Assembly: GCA_902476265.1 (NCBI GenBank)
Contig: CABSCP010000010.1
Location: 1-64,000 of the forward strand
DNA: 64,000 bases
Direction: 5' to 3'
Source of the DNA: an uncultured Lachnospiraceae bacterium
GTDB taxonomy: Bacteria; Bacillota; Clostridia; Lachnospirales; Lachnospiraceae
Under the pieces are notes generated by a model. That model saw only the letters and a list, made by a program, of their open reading frames with translations, was not told where the DNA came from and did no database searches. Within the stretch, counting starts at the first letter, position 1. Every line of letters starts with the position of its first letter. Positions 43,557 through 51,912 of this stretch are shown piece by piece. The translations under genes and the position numbers were made by a program.

Positions 43557-44763
43557 AAAGCTGAGATTAAAATTTGTCATTGTGAATATGGGGATTGTCA
43601 CCATTATGCTCTGCGTCATCTTAGGACTGATTTTCCACTTCACTAGATCGAGTCTTGAAAACGAGAATATCAGCATGATGAGGAACATTGCCGAGCGGCC
43701 TTTTCAGCTGGGGATGCCCGGCGCCCCCGGAAAGGAAGTCAGACTTCCCTATTTTAAGATTCAGGTAGGCCCGGGAGGAGAACGGATCACAACCGACAGC
43801 GGTTACTACGATCTTTCCGATGATGATTTTTTAGACGGACTCATAAATATCACATTTTCTTCCGTAAAGACGTTTGGTGTGATCCCGGAATATAAGCTGC
43901 GGTACTACCGGGTGGATACACCCTTCCAGAAATGCATTGTATTTTCGGATATATCCAGCGAAATCACCACGCTGAATAATCTGACGGAAAACTGCATTCT
44001 GATCGGCAGCCTGAGCTTTTTCCTCTTTTTGGGAGTGAGTATCCTTTTGTCCAGATGGGCGGTGAGACCGGTAGAGCAGGCATGGAAACAGCAGAGGCAG
44101 TTTGTGGCGGATGCTTCCCATGAACTGAAAACACCGCTCACTGTCATCATGACAAATGCACAGCTGGCGCAGAGCAGAGAGTTTGATGAAGACAACAGGA
44201 ATAAGTTCCTGGACAGCATTGTGACAATGTCACAACAGATGAAGGGATTGATCGAACAGCTTTTGGAGCTGGCAAAGGCGGATGGAGCGGAGAAAAAAGA
44301 AAGCTTTTACAAATTGGATTTCGGGAAAATGGTGACCAACGCCGTGCTGACCTTTGAACCCGTTTTTTTTGAAAACGGAATCTCACTGCATTCGCAGATC
44401 GATGACAATATAAAAATGGAAGGGAACGAAACGAAGCTTCGCCAGGCGGTGGAAATATTGCTGGATAATGCGGTGAAATATACCAGGGAAGGCGGTAAGG
44501 CATGGGTGTCCCTGCAAAAAAGAGGAGGATCGCACTGCCTGCTGACCGTTTCGGATGAGGGGGATCCGCTGTCGGAAGAGGAACTGACAGACATCTTCAA
44601 ACGGTTTTACCGGGTGGATCAGGCTCGAAGCCGTACCGGAAGTTTTGGGCTGGGACTGTCCATTGCGGAGAGCATTGTCGCCATGCATAAAGGGAAAATC
44701 TGGGCGGAGAGCAAAAACGGCATAAACAGCTTTTCAATCCTGCTTCCGCGGATTACAGAATAA
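43549..44763 (+). CDS. Sensor histidine kinase
   Basis: A 404-aa kinase, translationally coupled to the upstream regulator. TM1 lies near residues 10-30, a sensor of ~115 residues follows, and TM2 is near 148-168. The HisKA motif DASHELKTPLTVI has H191. The ATPase domain shows LLDNAVKYTREGGK and GSFGLGLSIAESIV. The ATG at 43549 is preferred; a TTG nine bases earlier is also in frame. The Gld-like ABC operon follows after a terminator and is the likely output. Confidence 0.92.
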   Translation: MIKKLRLKFVIVNMGIVTIMLCVILGLIFHFTRSSLENENISMMRNIAERPFQLGMPGAPGKEVRLPYFKIQVGPGGERITTDSGYYDLSDDDFLDGLINITFSSVKTFGVIPEYKLRYYRVDTPFQKCIVFSDISSEITTLNNLTENCILIGSLSFFLFLGVSILLSRWAVRPVEQAWKQQRQFVADASHELKTPLTVIMTNAQLAQSREFDEDNRNKFLDSIVTMSQQMKGLIEQLLELAKADGAEKKESFYKLDFGKMVTNAVLTFEPVFFENGISLHSQIDDNIKMEGNETKLRQAVEILLDNAVKYTREGGKAWVSLQKRGGSHCLLTVSDEGDPLSEEELTDIFKRFYRVDQARSRTGSFGLGLSIAESIVAMHKGKIWAESKNGINSFSILLPRITE

Positions 44764-44780
44764 GAAGATACCGGAAAAAA

Positions 44781-44816
44781 GAGTGAAAATCAGGAGGGAG
44801 ACTTTCACTCTTTTTT
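44781..44816 (+). terminator. Terminator of the two-component operon
   Basis: GAGTGAAA (44781-44788) pairs with TTTCACTC (44803-44810), directly followed by six Ts. Confidence 0.82.
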
Positions 44817-44855
44817 CATACGATAGGAAACGAAGTTTCCTATCGTATGAAAAAA
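44811..44855. repeat. Perfect 21-bp palindrome
   Basis: A 21-bp arm at 44811-44831 (TTTTTTCATACG...) is exactly complementary to the arm at 44835-44855 (...CGTATGAAAAAA), separated by only GAA. Its left arm overlaps the T run of the preceding terminator. Confidence 0.85.
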
Positions 44856-44947
44856 CACGCTCCGCGTAGGTGCGCACTCGCGCGAAAGGTAGATATTGCC
44901 TGTCGGCAATCGCGCTCGGCACGAGTGTGCGCTAAAACGCGCACACT
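44856..44947. repeat. GC-rich imperfect palindromes before the ABC operon
   Basis: GTGCGCACTCG near 44870 faces CGAGTGTGCGC near 44922. ATTGCC/GGCAAT lies between them. No coding frame is present. It looks like a repetitive palindromic element inserted between the terminator and the operator. Confidence 0.45.
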
Positions 44948-44958
44948 TTTCATACATT

Positions 44959-45013
44959 TTTCACAAAACTTTCAGCGTCGTTTCAGCGCTGTGCCATAAA
45001 CTGGTTCTGTAAT
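44959..45013 (+). promoter_or_regulatory. Triple 11-bp direct repeat and promoter of the Gld-like ABC operon
   Basis: TTTCA occurs at 44959, 44970 and 44981, an exact 11-bp period; the last two extend to TTTCAGCG. This is the usual layout for tandem OmpR/PhoB-type dimers. TGTAAT at 45008 is a possible -10 with no good -35, the repeats overlapping that position. The regulator at 42879 is the nearest candidate. Confidence 0.55.
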
Positions 45014-45086
45014 GAAATGCCGGGAGCCGGAATAAGTCTGTGCCTTTACGACTCCCCAAATTTCATAAAAAAACAGGAGGTTTGCC

Positions 45087-46118
45087 ATGATAACGGTTGA
45101 ACACTTAACAAAATGTTACGGTGATTTTAAAGCGGTCGATGATCTGTCCTTTGAAATCGGCGAAGGGCATGTGTACGGTTTTCTGGGACCCAACGGCGCA
45201 GGAAAATCCACCACTATGAACATCATGACCGGCTGTCTTTCCGCAACGGAAGGGCATGTGAAAATCGACGGATACGATATTTTTGAAGAACCCAAAAAGG
45301 CGAAAAAGCGGATCGGCTATCTGCCGGAACAGCCGCCGCTGTACATGAATGAGACACCCGAGGAGTATTTGCGATTTGTGGGAGAGGCGAAGGGAATCCA
45401 CGGCAGCGAACTGGCGCAGCAGATCGAAGATGTCATGGAGCAGACCCGGATCTGCGATGTGAGAAACAAACGGATCTCGGCGCTTTCCAAAGGGTATAAA
45501 CAGCGCGTGGGCATTGCACAGGCGCTGCTGGGAAATCCCGGAGTGATCATCCTCGATGAACCCACGGTGGGTCTGGATCCCATCCAGATCATAGAAATCC
45601 GCGACCTGATTAAGGAACTGGGAAAAACCCATACGGTTATTTTCAGTTCTCATATTCTGTCCGAAGTGCAGACCATCTGCGACCGGATCCTGATCATCGC
45701 AAAGGGACGGCTGATCGCCTTTGATGAACCGGAGAAGCTGGAAAAAAATATGCTCACGCCCGGAGAAATCACGATCACTTGTGACGTAGCGCCGGAAGAA
45801 GTGAAGGAGATTCTGTCAAAAATCGACCACATTACGGAAACGGATATTTCGGAAAGGGAAACCGGGATGACTGCCGCCAGGATCAAAACGGATCACGAAA
45901 ATATATATGAGATTTCAAGAGCTCTTTTCTTTGCCTTTGCAGCAGCAGGGGCCGCGCTTTTGGAAATGACGCTGAAAAAAGCGAATCTGGAGGATATTTT
46001 CCTGGAACTGACGGAAAATACCGGAACAGACTCTGTGGAGACGGAAGATACAAAGTCGGAAAGCGTTGAAAAAAGCAGCGCAGATACAGAAAAAGAAAGC
46101 GAGGCGGATGACAGATGA
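45087..46118 (+). CDS. ABC-2 type ATP-binding protein (GldA-like)
   Basis: A 343-aa ATPase and the first gene of a four-gene operon. It has Walker A GPNGAGKST, signature LSKGYKQR, Walker B VIILDEPTVGLDP and switch histidine in FSSHILSE. After the nucleotide-binding domain comes a ~110-residue extension typical of GldA-like/DUF4162 ATPases. An acidic, Ser/Thr/Glu-rich tail (last ~35 residues) is unusual. CAGGAGG precedes the ATG, and the stop overlaps the permease start (ATGA). Confidence 0.92.
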   Translation: MITVEHLTKCYGDFKAVDDLSFEIGEGHVYGFLGPNGAGKSTTMNIMTGCLSATEGHVKIDGYDIFEEPKKAKKRIGYLPEQPPLYMNETPEEYLRFVGEAKGIHGSELAQQIEDVMEQTRICDVRNKRISALSKGYKQRVGIAQALLGNPGVIILDEPTVGLDPIQIIEIRDLIKELGKTHTVIFSSHILSEVQTICDRILIIAKGRLIAFDEPEKLEKNMLTPGEITITCDVAPEEVKEILSKIDHITETDISERETGMTAARIKTDHENIYEISRALFFAFAAAGAALLEMTLKKANLEDIFLELTENTGTDSVETEDTKSESVEKSSADTEKESEADDR

Positions 46119-46978
46119 CGGCTGTGTTAAAACATGAATTAAAAAATTATTTCCACTCCCTGACAGCATATGTATTCGGCGCTTTTCTGCTGGCATTTAT
46201 CGGAATCGGCGCCATGTTGTATAATCTGCAGGCGGCGGTCAGCAACTTTGAATTTGTATTGAGCTTTGGCAGCATGGTTTTTGTGGTCATAGTCCCCATT
46301 TTGACTATGCGCGTGCTGGCGGAGGAGAAGAAGCAGAAAACGGATCAGCTCTTATACTCCCTGCCCATCACAACCGCCCAGGTGATCGTGGGAAAATATC
46401 TTGCCCTGCTCACAGTATATCTGATCCCGCTGTGCATTGTGGCGGTTTACCCCCTGATTTTTGCACAGTTTGGGGAAGTGTATCTGCTCACATCCTACGG
46501 CTCCATCCTGGCATTTTTCGTCATGGGAGCGGCGTTGATCGCGCTGGGGGTTTTTATTTCCTCGCTGACGGATAACCAGGGCTTTGCGGCGGGCATCGGC
46601 ATCGCGGTTATCCTGCTGAATTATTTCAGCGTCAGTCTGTCCGAATATGTTTCCGCCACGGCCATCGGCTCCCTCATTGCGATCTGCGTCATCATTCTGG
46701 TTTTGGGCGCGGTCATCCGGCATCTGACAAAAAATGAAAACCTCGCCTACCTGATCTGTCTGGTGCTGATCGCCGGGACCGGAGCTGCCTATTTTGCGGA
46801 TGCGTCGCTTTTTGAAGGGCTGCTGCCGGGTATTATGGCAAAACTGTCTCTGTTTGAACGGCTGGATGTTTTTGTGAACGGAGTATTTGATATGACAGCG
46901 ATGGCCTATTATCTTACGGTGATTGTATTTTTCCTGTTTCTGTCCGTGCAGTCTCTGGAGAAAAGGAGGTACAATTGA
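46115..46978 (+). CDS. ABC-2 type permease (GldF-like)
   Basis: A 287-aa membrane protein with about six helices, belonging to the ABC-2/GldF-like permeases. It begins MTAVLKHELKNYFHSLTAYVF, the usual family opening. The first periplasmic-side loop follows MRVLAEEKKQKTDQLLYSLP, a conserved motif. It overlaps its ATPase by four bases and the next gene by one, so all are translated together. Confidence 0.88.
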   Translation: MTAVLKHELKNYFHSLTAYVFGAFLLAFIGIGAMLYNLQAAVSNFEFVLSFGSMVFVVIVPILTMRVLAEEKKQKTDQLLYSLPITTAQVIVGKYLALLTVYLIPLCIVAVYPLIFAQFGEVYLLTSYGSILAFFVMGAALIALGVFISSLTDNQGFAAGIGIAVILLNYFSVSLSEYVSATAIGSLIAICVIILVLGAVIRHLTKNENLAYLICLVLIAGTGAAYFADASLFEGLLPGIMAKLSLFERLDVFVNGVFDMTAMAYYLTVIVFFLFLSVQSLEKRRYN

Positions 46979-48432
46979 TGAAAAAGCCGAAATTTTTTAC
47001 CCGGGTCCAAAGTGAGCCCGGAAACCGGATTGCGCTCAGAGGAGGCTCTTATTCGCTGGTCATTACGGCGGTGGTGCTCGCTATCCTGATCGTCGTCAAC
47101 CTGTTTGTATCGGCGCTGCCGGCATCGCTCACCAAATACGATATCAGCGCTGCCAAGCTTTATTCCATCACCAGTAATACAAAGGCAGTGGTCAACGGGC
47201 TGTCAAAAGATGTGAAAATTTACTGGATTGTGCAGTCGGGGAAAGAGGATGATGTGATTGAAAACCTTTTAAGCAAATATGACAGTCTGTCCGATCATAT
47301 TGAGGTGATCAAGAAAAATCCCGATGTTTTCCCCACCTTTGCAGAACAGTATACCGACGAAACCGTACATAATAACAGCCTTGTTGTGGAATGCGGCGAC
47401 CGCAGCAGATATATCGCCTACGATGACATTTATGTGAAAGAAGCGGATATGTATTCTTATTCTTACAATACTTCTTTCGACGGGGAAGGCGCGGTTACCT
47501 CCGCCATCGACTATGTTGTGAGGGAAGAACTCCCCCGGATGTACGTGCTGGAAGGCCATGGAGAAGCCGAACTGCCGGCAACCTTCAGCGAACAGATTGA
47601 GAAAGAAAATATTGAGACAAAGAAGCTTTCCCTTCTGACAGTGGATGAAATTCCCGAAGATGCCGATCTGATTATGATTTATGCCCCTTCCAGTGACATT
47701 TCGGAAAAAGAAAAAGAAATGCTGGCGGACTATGTGGCATCCGGCGGGAAGCTGATGACAGCGGCCGGGCCGGTTGAAGACGGGACGCTGGTAAATTTAT
47801 ACAGCCTGCTTGCAGATTACGGCGTAGAGGCCGACGACGGCGTGGTAGTGGAAGAAGACAGAGCGCATTATGCTTTTGGCGCGCCATATGTGCTCCTGCC
47901 TGACAGAAACAGCAGTGAAATTACGGATTCCCTGATCGAAGAAAATTATTATCCGATCATGCCCATTTCTCAGGGGCTGAAGGTGCAGGGCCCATCGGCA
48001 GCCGGAACGGTTACAGAGCTTCTGACCACCTCTGACACCGCTTTTAGCAAGATTGACGGTTATGATATTTCCACTTACGAAAAAGAGGACGGCGATATTG
48101 ACGGACCCTTCAGCGTAGCCGTTTCCATAGAATCAAACGGCGGCGGACAAATCGTCTGGTTTTCTTCCTCTTATTTCCTGGAAGACATGTATAACGCCTA
48201 TTCTTCCGGCGCCAACGGGGATATGGCGATGAACGCCGTTTCCTCCCTGATCGGGGAAAGCGAAGCGATGGCGATCCGCAGCAAGTCATTAAATTATAAC
48301 TACCTGACAATCAGCGATTCCACATCTTCCCTGCTGAAGGTCCTGATGATCGGCGTATTCCCGCTGACTTATCTGGGAATCGGCATTGTGGTGATTATGA
48401 GAAGAAGGAGGCGGCAGAATGAAACGGTCTAA
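46978..48432 (+). CDS. GldG-like ABC auxiliary protein
   Basis: A 484-aa protein with an N-terminal membrane segment (~24-46), a large extracytoplasmic part resembling the GldG/DUF7088 type uncharacterised ABC component (VYVLEGHGEAELP, ASGGKLMTAAGP), and a C-terminal membrane segment with a basic tail. The ATG at 46978 shares its A with the permease stop (TGATG) and has AAAGGAGGT 7 bases upstream. In Bacteroidetes GldAFG supports gliding; in Firmicutes the role is unknown, probably export or envelope maintenance. Confidence 0.85.
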   Translation: MKKPKFFTRVQSEPGNRIALRGGSYSLVITAVVLAILIVVNLFVSALPASLTKYDISAAKLYSITSNTKAVVNGLSKDVKIYWIVQSGKEDDVIENLLSKYDSLSDHIEVIKKNPDVFPTFAEQYTDETVHNNSLVVECGDRSRYIAYDDIYVKEADMYSYSYNTSFDGEGAVTSAIDYVVREELPRMYVLEGHGEAELPATFSEQIEKENIETKKLSLLTVDEIPEDADLIMIYAPSSDISEKEKEMLADYVASGGKLMTAAGPVEDGTLVNLYSLLADYGVEADDGVVVEEDRAHYAFGAPYVLLPDRNSSEITDSLIEENYYPIMPISQGLKVQGPSAAGTVTELLTTSDTAFSKIDGYDISTYEKEDGDIDGPFSVAVSIESNGGGQIVWFSSSYFLEDMYNAYSSGANGDMAMNAVSSLIGESEAMAIRSKSLNYNYLTISDSTSSLLKVLMIGVFPLTYLGIGIVVIMRRRRRQNETV

Positions 48433-49861
48433 AAAAATTTCCATCCTGCTCGGCATACTGGCGCTTGCCTGTATTGCGACTTTTGCGGTCACACGGGTGG
48501 AGGAACGAAAGGAGAAGATTAAAAACAGCGATGAAATTATCCTGGAGATACCCGGCGATGATGTGAAGTCCCTGTCCTGGGAATATGAGTCGGAGACGCT
48601 CGCTTTCCATAAGGATGATAAATGGCTGTATGACGGAGATGAGGCATTTCCGGTGAGCGAAGATAAGATAAAAGAACTTCTTTCCCCTTTTGCATCCTTC
48701 GGCGTTTCCTTCATCATAGAAGATGTGGAGGATTACGGACAATATGGACTGGAGGATCCCATCTGTACCATAGATCTTGCAACAGAGGAGCAGAGCTTTA
48801 AGATACAGCTGGGGGATTACAGCAAAATGGACTCCGAACGCTATGTTTCCATCGGGGACGGCAGGGTTTATCTGGTAAAAAATGATCCGCTGGATTATTT
48901 CAATGCAAAATTAAGCGATATGATCGACAACGACGAGGTCCCTTCCTTTGAGCAGGCCACAGACATCGACTTTAGCGGTTCTGAAAACTACAGCATTGCC
49001 TATGAAGAGGACAGCACTGCATCCTGGTGCGCGCAGGACGTTTATTTCACACAGAAAGACGGCGGCAGTCAGCCTCTGGATACGGAAAATGTGAAGAACT
49101 ACCTGAGCGGTATCACCAGTCTTAACTTGTCTGATTATGCATCCTACAATGTGACGGAGGAAGAACTTCACAGCTACGGACTGGATTCTCCCGAGCTGAC
49201 GGTGACGGTAAATTACACGGAAGAATCGGAGGAGGGTGAAAAAACGGAGAATACCTTCCTGCTGAACGTAGGACGCGATCCGGAAGAGAAAAAAGCAGCC
49301 GAAAAAACGGAGGAAGCCGAGCCGGAAAAGGAGACGGAAGCAGCGGAAGAAGCCGGACTTACGGATGCGGAGGAAAAAATCACTGCTTATGCGAGAGTCG
49401 GAGAATCGCAGATCGTTTATAAGATCTCCGCTGAGGAATACAAAAATCTGATGGCAGCTTCTTTCGACGATCTCCGCCATCAGGAAATCTTCACGGCGGA
49501 TTTTGCGGATGTTGACCGGATCGACATTTCTTTGGAAGGGGCTGATTATACCATTACCTCAAAGAAGGAGGACGAGGAACGCATCTGGTACTATCAGGGA
49601 GAAGAGATCAGCCTTACAAACTTTATCGGATCGGTAAAAGCGCTGGAAGCGGACAGCTTTACCGGGGAAGAACCTGCACAAAAAGAAGAAATCAGTCTCA
49701 CCATACATCTGGATCATGAAAACTTTCCGGAAATTCGGATAGGACTTTACCGCTATGACGGTACAAATTGTCTGGCGGTTGTGAATGGAAAGCCTGTTGC
49801 GCTTGTATCCAGAACCTCTGTGGTGGATGTGATTGAGGCGGTTCATGCCATTATTTTATAA
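48419..49861 (+). CDS. DUF4340 family membrane-anchored protein
   Basis: A 480-aa protein with one N-terminal membrane segment (~5-22) and beta-rich DUF4340-type repeats outside. Recognisable stretches are WLYDGDEAFPVSEDKI and YGLEDPICTIDL, echoed later by YGLDSPELTVTV. A Glu/Ala-rich low-complexity linker sits near residues 285-310. It overlaps the GldG-like gene by 14 bases. DUF4340 proteins regularly accompany GldA/F/G-like ABC systems; the molecular role is unknown. Confidence 0.85.
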   Translation: MKRSKKISILLGILALACIATFAVTRVEERKEKIKNSDEIILEIPGDDVKSLSWEYESETLAFHKDDKWLYDGDEAFPVSEDKIKELLSPFASFGVSFIIEDVEDYGQYGLEDPICTIDLATEEQSFKIQLGDYSKMDSERYVSIGDGRVYLVKNDPLDYFNAKLSDMIDNDEVPSFEQATDIDFSGSENYSIAYEEDSTASWCAQDVYFTQKDGGSQPLDTENVKNYLSGITSLNLSDYASYNVTEEELHSYGLDSPELTVTVNYTEESEEGEKTENTFLLNVGRDPEEKKAAEKTEEAEPEKETEAAEEAGLTDAEEKITAYARVGESQIVYKISAEEYKNLMAASFDDLRHQEIFTADFADVDRIDISLEGADYTITSKKEDEERIWYYQGEEISLTNFIGSVKALEADSFTGEEPAQKEEISLTIHLDHENFPEIRIGLYRYDGTNCLAVVNGKPVALVSRTSVVDVIEAVHAIIL

Positions 49862-49877
49862 AACAGCCTGATGACAG

Positions 49878-49936
49878 ACGGCTATCCCTTTCACTGGTCA
49901 TAGAGTGAGCAGTAACAGGGATGGCCGTTTTTTTTT
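49878..49936 (+). terminator. Terminator of the Gld-like ABC operon
   Basis: ACGGCTATCCCT (49878-49889) pairs with AGGGATGGCCGT (49917-49928), followed by a run of Ts to 49936. The loop itself contains a shorter pair, TTTCACT/AGAGTGAG. Confidence 0.85.
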
Positions 49937-50036
49937 GCATTCAGACAGAAAGGATTGCATATGGCAGGTTTATGTGCTATTATTTGAACAGAACATACAT
50001 TCGTTTATGGCGGGTGGGAAAGCAGCAGGGGAGAAA

Positions 50037-51206
50037 ATGAGGGGACAGAAGATCAGCAGGGAGTTCATCGGATTTACATTGATTTCGGGATTGATTTCAT
50101 TCGGTTATAACGTGGTCATGACGGTGATCCCTTTAAGAATGACGGATCACGGGCTTGGCTATGGGATGATCGGCGGCGCCATGTCCGCCGTGGCTATCGG
50201 TCTGATGGTGATTAAGCTCATGATCGGACATCTTTCCGACATTCTCGGCACAAAGAAATTTATCATTTCCTCTCTCGTGGGACTGGGAGCGGTATCCCTG
50301 TTGCTGGCGAGGGCGGACGAACTGCTGGCGTTTACGGTGCTGATGGCGGCGCTGGGCATTTTCCGGGGAATCTTTCTGGCGGTGAGCGGCTCCTATGTGA
50401 TGGAAATGTCGAAGGAAGGCGGCTACGGGAAGGTTTATGGAGCCGTTCAGGGCGTATCTTCCCTGCTGGCCAGTGCGGGAGGCATGATATCCGGCCTGCT
50501 CTATCAGTTCCGGGAAGGAGAGTATGCCCTTTACATCTGCAGCTTTCTGTTGATGGGCGCTTCCCTCTGGGCGGCGGCAGGTCTCAAAAGAGGAGAATGC
50601 GTCCGGGGAGAGCGTCTTCCTGTATTACAGGTCTTTAAATCCATGAATAAGAGGATCCTGATCTTTTGTGTCCTTGTTTTTATTCAGTCTTTTGTGGCAG
50701 GGCCCATGTGGAGTTTCATCATCCCCATGTACTGCTACAATGTGCTGCTCTTTTCTCCGGCCAAGCTGGGCATTTTGATGTCCCTGGACGAGCTGGTCAG
50801 CGCGCCTACCTATATGCTGGCCGGTAGGGCGGTGGATAAAGTGGACGTAGTGAAGTTTAACGTGATTTTTCTGCTTCTGACGGCGCTGGGAGGCCTGCTT
50901 CTCATAAAAACCCATTCTCCGTTCATGTTTATGGTAGTATTTTTAATTTGCAGTGTGTCCATTTCCTGTACCTTCGTGGGACTGCCCAAAGAACGGGTGG
51001 GGTATATCCGCAGGGAACAAAAAGGGCTTGAACTGGCCCTTTTATCCCTGTGCGGCAGTCTGGGGGACTCCCTGGGGAGCAATGTGCTGGGACAGGTGGC
51101 GGAGAAATATACCATCGACCAGTGCATGTATATTTTTGCGGTATCCTATGTGGGAATGGCGCTGCTGGCTGTGCTGCCGGGGCTTTTGAGAAGAAAATAT
51201 GTTTGA
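50037..51206 (+). CDS. Major facilitator superfamily transporter
   Basis: A 389-aa, twelve-helix exporter or importer of the MFS_1 type. Helix 2-3 loop motif GHLSDILGTKKF is the classic MFS signature (G-x3-D-x2-G-x-[KR]). The ATG at 50037 is chosen for AGGGGAG just upstream and because the next residues lead into helix 1; ATG 50007 and a longer frame are possible. It lies 150 bases before a MarR regulator gene, a common arrangement for drug or metabolite exporters. Confidence 0.85.
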   Translation: MRGQKISREFIGFTLISGLISFGYNVVMTVIPLRMTDHGLGYGMIGGAMSAVAIGLMVIKLMIGHLSDILGTKKFIISSLVGLGAVSLLLARADELLAFTVLMAALGIFRGIFLAVSGSYVMEMSKEGGYGKVYGAVQGVSSLLASAGGMISGLLYQFREGEYALYICSFLLMGASLWAAAGLKRGECVRGERLPVLQVFKSMNKRILIFCVLVFIQSFVAGPMWSFIIPMYCYNVLLFSPAKLGILMSLDELVSAPTYMLAGRAVDKVDVVKFNVIFLLLTALGGLLLIKTHSPFMFMVVFLICSVSISCTFVGLPKERVGYIRREQKGLELALLSLCGSLGDSLGSNVLGQVAEKYTIDQCMYIFAVSYVGMALLAVLPGLLRRKYV

Positions 51207-51214
51207 TATTCAAA
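51202..51214. promoter_or_regulatory. Possible MarR/FabT-like operator
   Basis: TTTGATATTCAAA is a perfect inverted repeat that overlaps the end of the MFS gene, 10 bases before the -35 of the next promoter. It resembles FabT-type operators (TTTGA-N3-TCAAA). Confidence 0.4.
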
Positions 51215-51223
51215 GTATTTTTG

Positions 51224-51252
51224 TTGTAATCCGGGAAACTTTGTTATATAAT
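51224..51252 (+). promoter_or_regulatory. Promoter of the MarR regulator gene
   Basis: TTGTAA (4/6), 17-bp spacer, TATAAT (6/6). The transcript would start about 100 bases before the coding start. Confidence 0.65.
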
Positions 51253-51361
51253 AGCGGTATCTTAATTCGCCGTCTCCAAAGCAGGGAGCATTTGTCCTGG
51301 CGGGAGGCGGCTGTTCCGTTTTGGATAAGGTTTTGGGCATGCAGGAGGATGAGGCAGCAGA

Positions 51362-51811
51362 GTGGATATCAACAGGACGCTGAATGAATTGCTGGTAGGG
51401 CTGTTCAGAAGCATCACGACAATTGAAGAGCATACGATCTGTACAGGGGAATATAAAGATATGACCACAAATGACATGCATGTCATCGAGGCCATCGGCC
51501 GGGAGGAGCCCAGAAATATGACTGCCGTTGCGCGGGCCCTGGATGTGACCACCGGGACCCTGACGATTTCCATGAACAGTCTGGTGAAAAAGGGCTATGT
51601 ACAGAGGGTGCGAAGCGAGGAGGACCGGCGGGTGGTGCTGGTTTCCCTGACAGAAAAAGGAAGAAATGCGTTTGACCATCATAAGCGTTTCCATGAGGAA
51701 ATGATCGCTCATGTGGTGGACGGGCTGAGCGAAGAGGAAAAGCAGGTACTTCAGAAGTCATTGAACCAGCTCAACGGGTTTTTTGTTGATATGCAGAAGA
51801 AAAAGCAATGA
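51362..51811 (+). CDS. MarR-family transcriptional regulator
   Basis: A 149-aa winged-helix regulator. The opening (MDINRTLNELLVGLFRSI) and the helix-turn-helix region (NMTAVARALDVTTGTLTISM) are followed by the wing, RVRSEEDRRVVLVSLTEKG, the most conserved MarR stretch. The start is GTG; AGGAGG lies 13 bases upstream, a little far. The N-terminus resembles FabT-type fatty-acid regulators, but no fab genes are present here. It probably controls itself and perhaps the upstream MFS gene through the inverted repeat at 51202. Confidence 0.88.
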   Translation: MDINRTLNELLVGLFRSITTIEEHTICTGEYKDMTTNDMHVIEAIGREEPRNMTAVARALDVTTGTLTISMNSLVKKGYVQRVRSEEDRRVVLVSLTEKGRNAFDHHKRFHEEMIAHVVDGLSEEEKQVLQKSLNQLNGFFVDMQKKKQ

Positions 51812-51835
51812 CGGATTACGGAGAACAAAGATCAG

Positions 51836-51864
51836 GGAGGCAGGCGATAAACGCTGCCTCCTTT
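51836..51864. terminator. Terminator between convergent MarR and DUF885 genes
   Basis: GGAGGCAGGCG pairs with CGCTGCCTCC (one bulged base) over ATAAA, followed by a short TTT run. Confidence 0.65.
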
Positions 51865-51912
51865 AAAATCGCATTCCTGTATTTTGACATCGCAATAAGA
51901 GCTTTTTTCATA

